Shown: positions 1-5,918 of the stretch, in pieces
Layout of the letters: the number at the start of each line of letters is the position of its first letter
Position numbering within the stretch: position 1 is the stretch's first letter
Source of the DNA: Rhabdothermincola sp036846205
Lineage (GTDB): Bacteria; Actinomycetota; Acidimicrobiia; Acidimicrobiales; Acidimicrobilacustridaceae
Assembly: GCF_036846205.1 (NCBI RefSeq)
Contig: NZ_DAIUCK010000103.1
Coordinates: forward strand, 1 to 10,964
Reading direction: 5' to 3'
Length of the DNA stretch: 10,964 nt
Translations under genes and position numbers: made by a program
Notes under the pieces: model-generated
What the model was told of the DNA's origin: nothing
The model's input: the letters and a program-made list of their open reading frames with translations, nothing else
Databases searched by the model: none

Positions 1-374
1 CCGGCGGAGGGGCCGCCGGCGGCGAGTCCGAAGGCCCCCTGACACAACGAGATCGCCGCCTCGAACTCACCTTCGAACGGCAGCGCCCGAGCGTCGAGCC
101 GTTCGAAGGTCACGTTCGGCGGAGCATCCCGGCGTGCGAGGTCGACGAAGGTGGCGGAGATGTCGACCCCGTGCACGGCGATACCCAGCTCGCCGAGCAG
201 GTGAGCGTGCCGCCCAGGGCCACAGCCCACGTCGAGGACCCGATCGCCTGGTCGCAGGCCCAGCTGCTCGACCAGGAAGGTGACCTCCTGGCGGCTGCCC
301 TTGGTGAACGAGTACCGCAGGTACGCCTCACCGAGGTGGTCGGCCAGCTCCTCGAACCAGTGCGACCCGGTCAC
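1..374 (-). CDS. Class I SAM-dependent methyltransferase (C-terminus outside the window)
   Basis: Only the first 124 residues are inside the window; the gene runs off the left edge. The visible part is the N-terminal half of a Rossmann-fold methyltransferase. The glycine-rich SAM-binding motif VLDVGCGPG is at residues 47-55, followed by HGVDIS with the acidic residue D71 expected to hold the SAM ribose. Motif III-like LDARALPF lies near 93-100 and a motif IV-like EAAISLCQGAFG near 106-117. The substrate cannot be told. The start is GTG at 374: an in-frame TAG nine bases upstream excludes an earlier start, and no good ribosome binding site is seen. It lies 30 bases after the stop of the small membrane protein gene, so it is probably co-transcribed downstream of polA. 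The family assignment is secure; the role is unknown. Confidence 0.85.
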   Translation of the reverse strand, partial: MTGSHWFEELADHLGEAYLRYSFTKGSRQEVTFLVEQLGLRPGDRVLDVGCGPGRHAHLLGELGIAVHGVDISATFVDLARRDAPPNVTFERLDARALPFEGEFEAAISLCQGAFGLAAGGPSA

Positions 375-404
375 GGCGCGCTACCGAGCCCGCCGGCCAG
401 AGCG

Positions 405-578
405 TCAGAACCGGTAGGCAGGGCATTCCCACGTGGCCCGAGCCCAGTTCCAGGTCTTCGGCAGGTCCCCGCAGGCGTCAGCAGTCGCCACTGCCCGAAG
501 CCCGTAGAAAACCGCGACCACGAGGGCCACGAGGAAGATGACGAACCAGACCGTGCTGCGTGTGTTCCTGCTCGGCAC
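405..578 (-). CDS. Small single-span membrane protein (57 aa), unknown function
   Basis: I do not recognise a named family. The 57-residue product has a short polar, basic N-terminus (MPSRNTRS), one hydrophobic segment at about residues 10-31 (WFVIFLVALVVAVFYG core), and a short tail rich in Trp and aromatic residues with two cysteines (C35 and C51) that could form a disulfide if the tail is outside. The GTG start at 578 has a run of six G (584-589) five bases upstream as a plausible ribosome binding site. Codons end mostly in G or C, as expected of a real gene here. It fits the gap between polA (79 bases upstream) and the methyltransferase (30 bases downstream) on the same strand. Existence is likely; function and topology are inference. 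Confidence 0.72.
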   Translation of the reverse strand: MPSRNTRSTVWFVIFLVALVVAVFYGLRAVATADACGDLPKTWNWARATWECPAYRF

Positions 579-657
579 AGCCGCCCCCCGGTGCGCTGAG
601 GATCGCCCGATCCACTCTCGTGGCGCGCATCGTAGGCCTGGCCGGGACCTCGGGTGC

Positions 658-3345
658 TCATCCCTTGGCGTCGGCCCAGGTCGAACCGTGGGTGAGATTC
701 ACCTCGAGTGGCACCCGGAGGTCGAAGGCACCACACATCGCGTCGAGCACCACGGCCGTGACGGCGTCCCGCTCCGCCGGGCGGCTCTCGACCAGCACCT
801 CGTCGTGGACCTGGAGAACCAGGCGGGCATCGAGCCGTTGCTCCTCGAGGGCGGCGTCGAGCCGGACGAGCGCCACCTTGAAGATGTCGGCGGCCAGCCC
901 TTGGATCCCTGCGTTCATCGCCTGTCGCTCACCTGCCTGGCGGATGCGGACGTTGCTGGAGCTCAGCTCCGGGATCTGCCGCCTCCGACCGAACAGGGTC
1001 TCGGTGTAGCCGCGCTCACGGGCTTCAGCCACCGTGCGCTCCATGTACGCCCGCACGGCCGGGAAGGCCTCGAAGTAGGCGTCGAGGATCTCCTGCGCCT
1101 CCGAGGTCGAAATGCCGAGCCGTTGCCCGAGCCCGTAAGCCTCCATCCCGTAGGCCAGCCCGTAGGAAACCATCTTGGCCTTCGCGCGCTGGTCGAGGGT
1201 CACCGCCGCCGGGTCCACGCCGAACACCCGGGCCGCGGTGGCGGTGTGGATGTCCTCCCCGGACTCGAACGCCGCGATCAGGCCTGGGTCCTCGGCGAGG
1301 TGAGCAATGCATCGCAGCTCGATCTGGTTGTAGTCGGCGATGGTGAACTCATAGCCCGGCGCCGGCACGAACGCCTTGCGGAACGCCCGGCCGATCTCGC
1401 TGCGGACCGGGATGTTGTGCAGGTTCGGCGCGTCAGAGCTCAACCGCCCGGTCCTGGCCACGGTCTGGTTGAACGTGGCGTGGATGCGCCCGTCGGGTGC
1501 CACTTCGGCGAGAAGGCCTTCGCCGTAGGTGGAGCGCAGCTTCTCCACCTCGCGGTACTGCAACAGGTGCTCGATGATGGGGTGCTCGCCGAGCAGTCTC
1601 TCGAGGGACGCCGCGTCGGTCGAGTAACCGGTCTTGGTCTTCTTCTGCGGCGTGAGGCCCAGCTCCTCGAACAGTACCTGCCGGAGCTGCGGCGTGGAGT
1701 TCACGTTGAACTCGTGGCCAGCGTCGGCCCACACCTGCCTGCGGAGCCGCTCGCAATCATCGGCCAGGGAGTCGCTGAGCCGTCGAAGCTCGTCGACGTC
1801 GACCCCGATGCCCGCGATCTCCATCTTGGCGAGCACCCGGACCAGGGGCGTCTCGACGTCGTCGTTGAGTGCCCGCAGGCCGCGAGCGTCGAGCGTCGAG
1901 GTCAGCGGCTCGACCAGGAACGCCACTGCCAGGGCCCGCCTCCCCGCATCGAGCCAGGCCGGCACCCCCCCGTCACCGAAGTCCAACTGTCCCTCGGCCA
2001 CCGCCGCGCCCGCCGGCAGCGTCATGCCGGTGAACCGTTCGAGCACCTCTGCCAGCGGGTACCGCGACTCGGCGGGGTCGATCAGGTACGCGGCGATCAT
2101 CGTGTCGAGCGCCAGCGAGCGCACGTCCACTCCGTAGGGCGCGAGCCCCCTCATCACCGCCTTGGCGTCATGGGTAGCGAGCGGCCGGCCATCCCGACCG
2201 GTGAAGGTCGCCAGCGCATCCGTGACCGAAGGCTCGGCCAACAGGGTCGCCGGCAGCCAGACGACCTCGGCGGCCGCGGCATCGGTCACGAAGGCGATGC
2301 CTTCGAGAGGCGATCGCCCCTCGATGCCGGCCCAGGCCGGCGCCACGGCGAGGACCTCGGCCTCGGCGCGCAGCGAGGCCAGCAGGTCCAGCGCCCCGCC
2401 GCAGTCTTCGAGCAGCCGTACCTCGGCCTCGAGGACGCCTCCCCCGCGCGAGTCCGCCCCCCCGATCGCCCGCTCGCCCAGCGCCTCGACCAGCCGATCG
2501 AAAAGGGATCGGAACTCGAGGAACTCGAAGAGCTTGCGAACCTCTTCCAGATCGACGGCCCCGAGCTCCAGCTCGTCCAGGTCGACCTCGAGGTCCACGT
2601 CGCCCACCAGCTTCATGACCTCCGCGTTGCGGCGAACCTGCGCTTCGTGGTCAGCCAGGCTGGACCGCAGCTTCGGTGACAGCTCGTCGAGGTGGGAGAA
2701 GATCCCGTCGAGGTCGCCGTAGGTGTTGACCAGCTTGGCGGCCGTCTTCTCCCCCACCCCGGGAACGCCCGGGAGGTTGTCCGACGGATCGCCGCGCAGG
2801 GCCGCGTAGAGCACGTACTTCGACGGGGGCACGCCGGTGCGTGACTCGATGCCTGCTTCGTCGTAGAGCGCGTAGTCCGAGACTCCTTTCCGGTTGTAGA
2901 GCACCCGGACGTGGGGGTCCTCGACGAGCTGGAACGTGTCGCGGTCGCCGGTGACGATCAGCACGTCGTGACCCGCGTCGCGGGCACGGGTGGCGAGCGT
3001 GGCGATGATGTCGTCGGCCTCGTATCCGGGCACCTCCAGGATCGCGATCCCGAGCTTCTCGACCACCTCACGCACCAGGCCGATCTGTTGGCGCAGGATG
3101 TCCGGCGCCGCCTCCCGGTTCGCCTTGTAGGTCTCGACCACCTCGTGGCGGAACGTCGGCTCGGGCCGGTCGAAGGCCACCGCCACCCGGTCCGGCCGGT
3201 GGTCCCTCAGGAGGTTGATCAGCATCGAGGTGAACCCGTACACCGCGTTGGTGACCTGTCCCGAAGCGGTCGCCAGGTCCGTGGGAAGGGCGAAGAAGGC
3301 GCGGTAGGTGAGGGAGTTGCCGTCGATGAGCATGACCGTCGACAT
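658..3345 (-). CDS. polA: DNA polymerase I
   Basis: This 895-residue protein fills gaps and removes RNA primers in replication and repair. The N-terminal 5' nuclease is complete: D8, D59, the EADD cluster at 109-112, TGDRD with D134 and D136, then GDPSDNLPG with D186 and D189 and a helix-hairpin-helix near 190-205. The middle domain is a degenerate 3'-5' exonuclease: the first motif, normally DxE, reads VLAVAPAWAG near 331-340. The polymerase domain has motif A DYNQIELR (D671), motif B with R720, K724, Y728 and Y732, and motif C VHDE (D848, E849), all at a constant offset of 34 from E. coli numbering. Y728 replaces the E. coli Phe762. The ATG at 3345 has GGAG directly against it, too close for a normal site, and an in-frame stop excludes an earlier start. 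It lies 21 bases after the pdtaR-like gene. Confidence 0.97.
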   Translation of the reverse strand: MSTVMLIDGNSLTYRAFFALPTDLATASGQVTNAVYGFTSMLINLLRDHRPDRVAVAFDRPEPTFRHEVVETYKANREAAPDILRQQIGLVREVVEKLGIAILEVPGYEADDIIATLATRARDAGHDVLIVTGDRDTFQLVEDPHVRVLYNRKGVSDYALYDEAGIESRTGVPPSKYVLYAALRGDPSDNLPGVPGVGEKTAAKLVNTYGDLDGIFSHLDELSPKLRSSLADHEAQVRRNAEVMKLVGDVDLEVDLDELELGAVDLEEVRKLFEFLEFRSLFDRLVEALGERAIGGADSRGGGVLEAEVRLLEDCGGALDLLASLRAEAEVLAVAPAWAGIEGRSPLEGIAFVTDAAAAEVVWLPATLLAEPSVTDALATFTGRDGRPLATHDAKAVMRGLAPYGVDVRSLALDTMIAAYLIDPAESRYPLAEVLERFTGMTLPAGAAVAEGQLDFGDGGVPAWLDAGRRALAVAFLVEPLTSTLDARGLRALNDDVETPLVRVLAKMEIAGIGVDVDELRRLSDSLADDCERLRRQVWADAGHEFNVNSTPQLRQVLFEELGLTPQKKTKTGYSTDAASLERLLGEHPIIEHLLQYREVEKLRSTYGEGLLAEVAPDGRIHATFNQTVARTGRLSSDAPNLHNIPVRSEIGRAFRKAFVPAPGYEFTIADYNQIELRCIAHLAEDPGLIAAFESGEDIHTATAARVFGVDPAAVTLDQRAKAKMVSYGLAYGMEAYGLGQRLGISTSEAQEILDAYFEAFPAVRAYMERTVAEARERGYTETLFGRRRQIPELSSSNVRIRQAGERQAMNAGIQGLAADIFKVALVRLDAALEEQRLDARLVLQVHDEVLVESRPAERDAVTAVVLDAMCGAFDLRVPLEVNLTHGSTWADAKG

Positions 3346-3353
3346 CTCCGGGC

Positions 3354-3359
3354 AGCCTA
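3354..3359 (-). promoter_or_regulatory. Candidate -10 box for polA
   Basis: On the minus strand TAGGCT fits the actinobacterial TANNNT -10 pattern and ends eight bases before the polA ATG. This would give a leaderless or nearly leaderless polA transcript, which would explain the absence of a well-spaced ribosome binding site. No -35 element is visible, so this is inference from position only. Confidence 0.3.
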
Positions 3360-3366
3360 GGCCGCC

Positions 3367-3954
3367 TCAGTGCGAGGTCGGAGGGGCGAGCTCCCCGGCG
3401 ATGACCTTCTCGGCGATCGCCTTCATCGTCATCCGTTCCTGCATCGCGGTCTTCTGGATGAACGAGAACGCGTCAGACTCGGAGAGCGCGTACCGGTCCA
3501 TGAGACGGCCTTTGGCCCGGTCCACCACTTTGCGCGTCTCGAGCTGGCCTTCGAGGGTTTGTGCCTGGTCGTGCAGCGCCTTGATCTCGTTGAAGCGACC
3601 GATCGCCACCTCGATCGCCGGGATGAGCTCGCTGCGCTGGAACGGCTTGACCAGGTAGGCGAGCGCCCCTGCGTCGCGGGCCTGCTCGATGAGGTCCCGC
3701 TGGCTGAACGCGGTGAGGATCAGCACGGCCGCTCGGCGCTCGCCGGCGATCTCCCGAGCCGCGGAGAGCCCGTCGAGACCCGGCATCTTGATGTCGAGGA
3801 TCGCGATGTCCGGTTCGAGCTGCTTGACCAGCTCGACGGCCTCATCACCACGACCCGTCTCGCCGACGACCTCGTAGCCCTCCTCCTCGAGGGTTTCCTT
3901 CAGGTCGAGCCGGATGATGGCCTCGTCCTCGGCGATGACGACGCGGGTCGGCAC
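3367..3954 (-). CDS. pdtaR: ANTAR-domain response regulator, PdtaR-like
   Basis: This is a 195-residue two-component response regulator whose output binds RNA rather than DNA. The receiver domain (about 1-118) has acidic residues E9 and D10, phosphoacceptor D54 in AILDIKMPG, T81 and K103 in LVKPF. A short coiled linker leads to an ANTAR domain at about 138-186 (TRKVVDRAKGRLMDRY...), a family known to act by transcription antitermination. The layout and length match mycobacterial PdtaR, the partner of sensor kinase PdtaS; no kinase is in this window. I chose the GTG at 3954 because AAGGGA lies about six bases upstream and the receiver domain begins at once (MPTRVVIAEDE); an in-frame ATG at 4026 would add 24 residues unlike any receiver start. 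It sits just upstream of polA. Confidence 0.9.
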   Translation of the reverse strand: MPTRVVIAEDEAIIRLDLKETLEEEGYEVVGETGRGDEAVELVKQLEPDIAILDIKMPGLDGLSAAREIAGERRAAVLILTAFSQRDLIEQARDAGALAYLVKPFQRSELIPAIEVAIGRFNEIKALHDQAQTLEGQLETRKVVDRAKGRLMDRYALSESDAFSFIQKTAMQERMTMKAIAEKVIAGELAPPTSH

Positions 3955-3993
3955 CGGCGTTCCCTTTCCCTGTCGCGGTCCGTGAGTGGGCGC

Positions 3994-3999
3994 ATCGTA
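3994..3999 (-). promoter_or_regulatory. Candidate -10 box before the pdtaR-like gene
   Basis: TACGAT on the minus strand fits TANNNT and lies 39 bases before the GTG start, inside the 68-base gap behind the coiled-coil gene. No convincing -35 at 16-18 bases was found. It would give a short leader containing the AAGGGA ribosome binding site. Confidence 0.3.
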
Positions 4000-4022
4000 C
4001 TGGCTGAGCCGGTGGCGGCCGC

Positions 4023-4322
4023 TCAACGGTTCCCGTCGGTGGCGATGAGCTTGTCGAGCAGCTCGTCCTGGGTGCCTTCCAGGCGCTCGATCGACGCCAG
4101 GAGCTCCGCCCGGTGCCGGCTCATGGCCTCCGCGTGCCGCTGGGCCTCCCGGTGTTCGCGCTCGGCGAGTGGGGTCTCCGAGACGAGGGACCGGAGCCTG
4201 GCTTCCTCGGCTTCGTCGGCGAAGTGCGCCAGCTGCTCCTCCGCGACCGCGAGGTCGCGACGGAGCCGCTTGAGTTGCTCGGACACCTCGGCCAGGCGCC
4301 GTTCCACCAACGAGCGGGTCAC
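4023..4322 (-). CDS. Coiled-coil protein (99 aa), unknown function
   Basis: I do not recognise a named family. The protein is almost wholly charged and helical: two long helices, about residues 5-45 and 53-93, with Leu, Ile or Ala at heptad spacing, separated by a short break near SETPL (48-52). It has no signal peptide, membrane segment or cysteine, so a soluble antiparallel coiled coil or dimer is likely. The GTG start at 4322 has no close ribosome binding site but has TAGACT seven bases upstream, suggesting leaderless expression. It is the first gene of the minus-strand run, 68 bases upstream of the response regulator and back to back with tRNA-Leu. Any functional link to PdtaR or PolA is only positional. 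Confidence 0.8.
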   Translation of the reverse strand: MTRSLVERRLAEVSEQLKRLRRDLAVAEEQLAHFADEAEEARLRSLVSETPLAEREHREAQRHAEAMSRHRAELLASIERLEGTQDELLDKLIATDGNR

Positions 4323-4329
4323 GTCGAAA

Positions 4330-4335
4330 AGTCTA
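4330..4335 (-). promoter_or_regulatory. Candidate leaderless -10 box for the coiled-coil gene
   Basis: TAGACT on the minus strand matches TANNNT and is separated from the GTG start by seven bases. A transcript starting at the usual distance would begin at or next to the start codon. No clear -35 element. Confidence 0.45.
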
Positions 4336-4383
4336 GGACCACCTCTCCCGGCAGCCGGGGCAGGGCGGCCAGGCCCTCCCCGC

Positions 4384-4392
4384 TGCTAGCGT
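4384..4392 (+). promoter_or_regulatory. Candidate extended -10 for tRNA-Leu
   Basis: TGCTAGCGT combines a TGN extension with TAGCGT (TANNNT) and ends ten bases before the mature tRNA 5' end, the right distance for a start just upstream of the tRNA. The region at the -35 position is GC-rich and unlike TTGACA. Confidence 0.4.
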
Positions 4393-4402
4393 GAACCACC
4401 CT

Positions 4403-4489
4403 GCGGCGGTGCTGGAACCGGCATACAGGGCAGGCTCAAACCCTGCTGCCCGCAAGGGCTTGTGGGTTCGAATCCCACCCGCCGCACCA
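4403..4489 (+). tRNA. tRNA-Leu (anticodon CAA)
   Basis: An 87-base class II tRNA folds fully by eye. The acceptor GCGGCGG pairs with CCGCCGC (4479-4485), with discriminator A4486 and an encoded CCA (4487-4489). The D arm follows the leucine pattern with GG in its loop. The anticodon stem GCAGG/CCTGC encloses CTCAAAC, giving anticodon CAA at 4437-4439, which reads UUG. The long variable arm is GCCC-GCAA-GGGC (4448-4459), and the T arm is GTGGG-TTCGAAT-CCCAC. Long variable arm, A discriminator and CAA anticodon together fix the identity as leucine. Its last base is also the A of an ATG for the next open frame. Confidence 0.97.
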
Positions 4490-4659
4490 TGGACCGACGC
4501 CGTCCCGCCCGCCGGCCACGTCGACGGATGGTCGTACTCGCGGGCCTGGCCGGGCTGCTCGGCGCCCTGCTCGTGTACCGCCAGCGGGCGATCGACGCCA
4601 GCGCACGCCAGTTCCGGGCCATCTACGACCAGCGCGAGGAACACCCCCCGGGGTCCTGA
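4489..4659 (+). CDS. Small membrane protein (56 aa) overlapping the tRNA 3' end
   Basis: I do not recognise a family. From the ATG at 4489 the product has an arginine-rich head (RRRPARRPRRR), one hydrophobic segment at about residues 14-30 (MVVLAGLAGLLGALLVY), then a polar helical tail rich in Arg, Gln and Glu. The basic head suggests the N-terminus stays in the cytoplasm. The ATG shares its A with the last base of the tRNA CCA, and the tRNA body occupies the place where a ribosome binding site would be. A second in-frame ATG at 4528 would give a 43-residue protein starting right at the membrane segment; codon third positions become more uniformly G or C from there. The gene ends 83 bases before fabD. 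It is probably real, but the start is uncertain. Confidence 0.55.
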   Translation: MDRRRPARRPRRRMVVLAGLAGLLGALLVYRQRAIDASARQFRAIYDQREEHPPGS

Positions 4660-4663
4660 GCGG

Positions 4664-4713
4664 CGTCTGAGACAGACGGCACTGAAACCCCACGCGCCGT
4701 CGGCGAGTCTCAG
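4664..4713 (+). promoter_or_regulatory. Potential RNA structure in the leader of the fab operon
   Basis: In the 83-base gap before fabD several complementary segments nest. CTGAGAC (4667-4673) pairs with GTCTCAG (4707-4713), and inside it GACGGC (4675-4680) pairs with GCCGTC (4696-4701), giving 13 base pairs around a 15-base loop. A competing small hairpin CGTCTG-AGA-CAGACG (4664-4678) uses the same bases. The downstream AGGGC (4712-4716) can also pair with GCCCT (4735-4739), enclosing the fabD ribosome binding site GAGAGGGG. This could be a regulatory leader, or chance pairing in GC-rich DNA; the 13-base inverted repeat could equally be a protein operator. Confidence 0.35.
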
Positions 4714-4742
4714 GGCGGTCGTTCGCGGAGAGGGGCCCTTGC

Positions 4743-5918
4743 ATGATCGTGTTCACCTTCCCCGGCCAGGGCTCGCAGAAGCCCGGGATGGGAGCGCCGT
4801 GGGTCGGGCACCCGTCCTGGGAGCTCGTCGGTGAGGCCAGTGCCGCCGTCGGTCGGGACATCGAGCACCTGCTGCTCGAGGCGCCGGCCGACGAGCTCAC
4901 CGAGACCCGCAACGCCCAGGTGGCGACGTTCGTCTTGAGCCTGGTGGTGCTCGACGCGATCGAACGCCTCGGCGTCGAGCCCGCGGCCGTGGCCGGTCAC
5001 AGCCTGGGCGAGTACACCGCGCTGGTCGCCGCCGGCGCGCTCGCCTTCGAGGAGGGCGCGGCCCTGGTCGCCGAGCGAGGCGAGGCCATGCAGGCCGCGG
5101 GCCGCGAGCGGGCCGGCGCGATGGCGGCGGTCCTCGGCCTCGATGACGACGCCGTCGAGGTGGCCTGCGCCCGGGTGGACGGCGACGTGTGGGTAGCGAA
5201 CTACAACGCCCCCGGCCAGGTGGTCGTCGCCGGCAGCCCCGAGGCGATCGACGACCTGGTCGCGGTGGCGAAGGCGGCGGGAGCCAAGAAGGTGCTGCCT
5301 GTGCCGGTGAGCGGCGCCTTCCACACGCCGTTCATGGCCCCGGCCCGAGAGCGCCTGCGCAAGGCGCTGGCCGCGACCGACCTGCGGCCCCCGGAGCTGC
5401 CCACGTATGCCAACGTCGACGCCGCCCCACACGCCGACGCCGGCGAATGGCTGGGGCTGCTCGGCGCGCAGCTGTGCAGCCCGGTGCGGTGGCGCCAGAC
5501 CCTGCACCGCCTGCACGACGACGGCTTCGGCACCTACGTGGAAGTGGGTCCCGGCACCGTGCTCACCGGCCTCGCCAAGCGCACGGTCAGCGGCGCTCGA
5601 GTGCTGTCGGTGTCGGCGCCCGCTGATCTCGACCGGCTCCTGGAGGCCCTCGCCGCGCCGCCGGCCAGTGCCGTCGGCGCCCACGAGGGCGAGCACCTGT
5701 TCGCCACGGAGCGCCTGGTCGTGAGCCCGGCCGCGGGGCTGTTCTCCCCCGCCGGCAACCTCGACCCGGGGCTGCGCGTGGAACCGGGCGATGTGCTCGG
5801 CACGGTCGGTGATCACGAGGTGCGTTCAGCGTTCTCCGGGGTAGTGATGGGAGTGCTCGCCGTCGATGGGGAGCGGGTGACAGCCAGCCAGCCCATCGCC
5901 TGGTTGCGTACGAGCTGA
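4743..5918 (+). CDS. fabD: Malonyl-CoA:ACP transacylase with an extra C-terminal carrier-like module
   Basis: FabD moves malonyl from CoA to ACP, supplying every elongation step. The transacylase part (about 1-305) is complete: GQGSQ at 8-12, nucleophile S87 in GHSLGEY, R112 which binds the malonyl carboxylate, NYNAPGQ at 153-159, catalytic H194 in GAFHTPFM, and EVGPGTVLTGL at 267-277. Single-domain FabD is usually near 300-310 residues; this one is 391. After a linker, residues about 325-389 read like the two halves of a biotinyl/lipoyl fold (SPAAGLF...PGDVLGTV, then RSAFSGVVMGVL...QPIAWL), but there is no lysine after K279, so it cannot carry biotin or lipoate. The ATG at 4743 has GAGAGGGG seven bases upstream. 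Its TGA overlaps the fabH ATG by one base. First enzyme gene of the operon. Confidence 0.95.
   Translation: MIVFTFPGQGSQKPGMGAPWVGHPSWELVGEASAAVGRDIEHLLLEAPADELTETRNAQVATFVLSLVVLDAIERLGVEPAAVAGHSLGEYTALVAAGALAFEEGAALVAERGEAMQAAGRERAGAMAAVLGLDDDAVEVACARVDGDVWVANYNAPGQVVVAGSPEAIDDLVAVAKAAGAKKVLPVPVSGAFHTPFMAPARERLRKALAATDLRPPELPTYANVDAAPHADAGEWLGLLGAQLCSPVRWRQTLHRLHDDGFGTYVEVGPGTVLTGLAKRTVSGARVLSVSAPADLDRLLEALAAPPASAVGAHEGEHLFATERLVVSPAAGLFSPAGNLDPGLRVEPGDVLGTVGDHEVRSAFSGVVMGVLAVDGERVTASQPIAWLRTS

Noticed and set aside
600..613. Short inverted repeat GGATCG-CC-CGATCC between polA and the small membrane protein gene, considered as a terminator
   Set aside because: Only about five pairs with a minimal loop, no T tract, and close to the ribosome binding site of the next gene; chance is likely.
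371..736. A 121-residue minus-strand frame overlapping the polA end and the small membrane protein gene
   Set aside because: Its translation is Arg/Gly/Pro/Ser-rich with no domain, it overlaps polA, and the frame at 405-578 has better codon use, a ribosome binding site and a membrane segment.
538..2679. A 713-residue open frame on the plus strand
   Set aside because: It lies antisense to polA, whose motifs are complete; long antisense frames are expected in DNA with GC-rich third positions, and the translation shows low-complexity Arg/Gly/Leu/Val composition with no domain.
3370..4389. A 339-residue plus-strand frame
   Set aside because: It is antisense to the response regulator and coiled-coil genes, with no recognisable motif and an Arg/Ser-rich tail.
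4403..4489. tRNA-Leu as an integration site for a mobile element
   Set aside because: tRNA genes are common integration targets, but no integrase gene and no repeated tRNA 3' end was seen in the window; housekeeping genes flank it on both sides.
4710..5816. A 368-residue minus-strand frame
   Set aside because: It is antisense to fabD and reads as Gly/Arg/His-rich shadow sequence.
5744..5915. Biotinylation or lipoylation site in the FabD tail
   Set aside because: The fold pattern invites it, but the tail has no lysine, so it cannot be a functional carrier domain.
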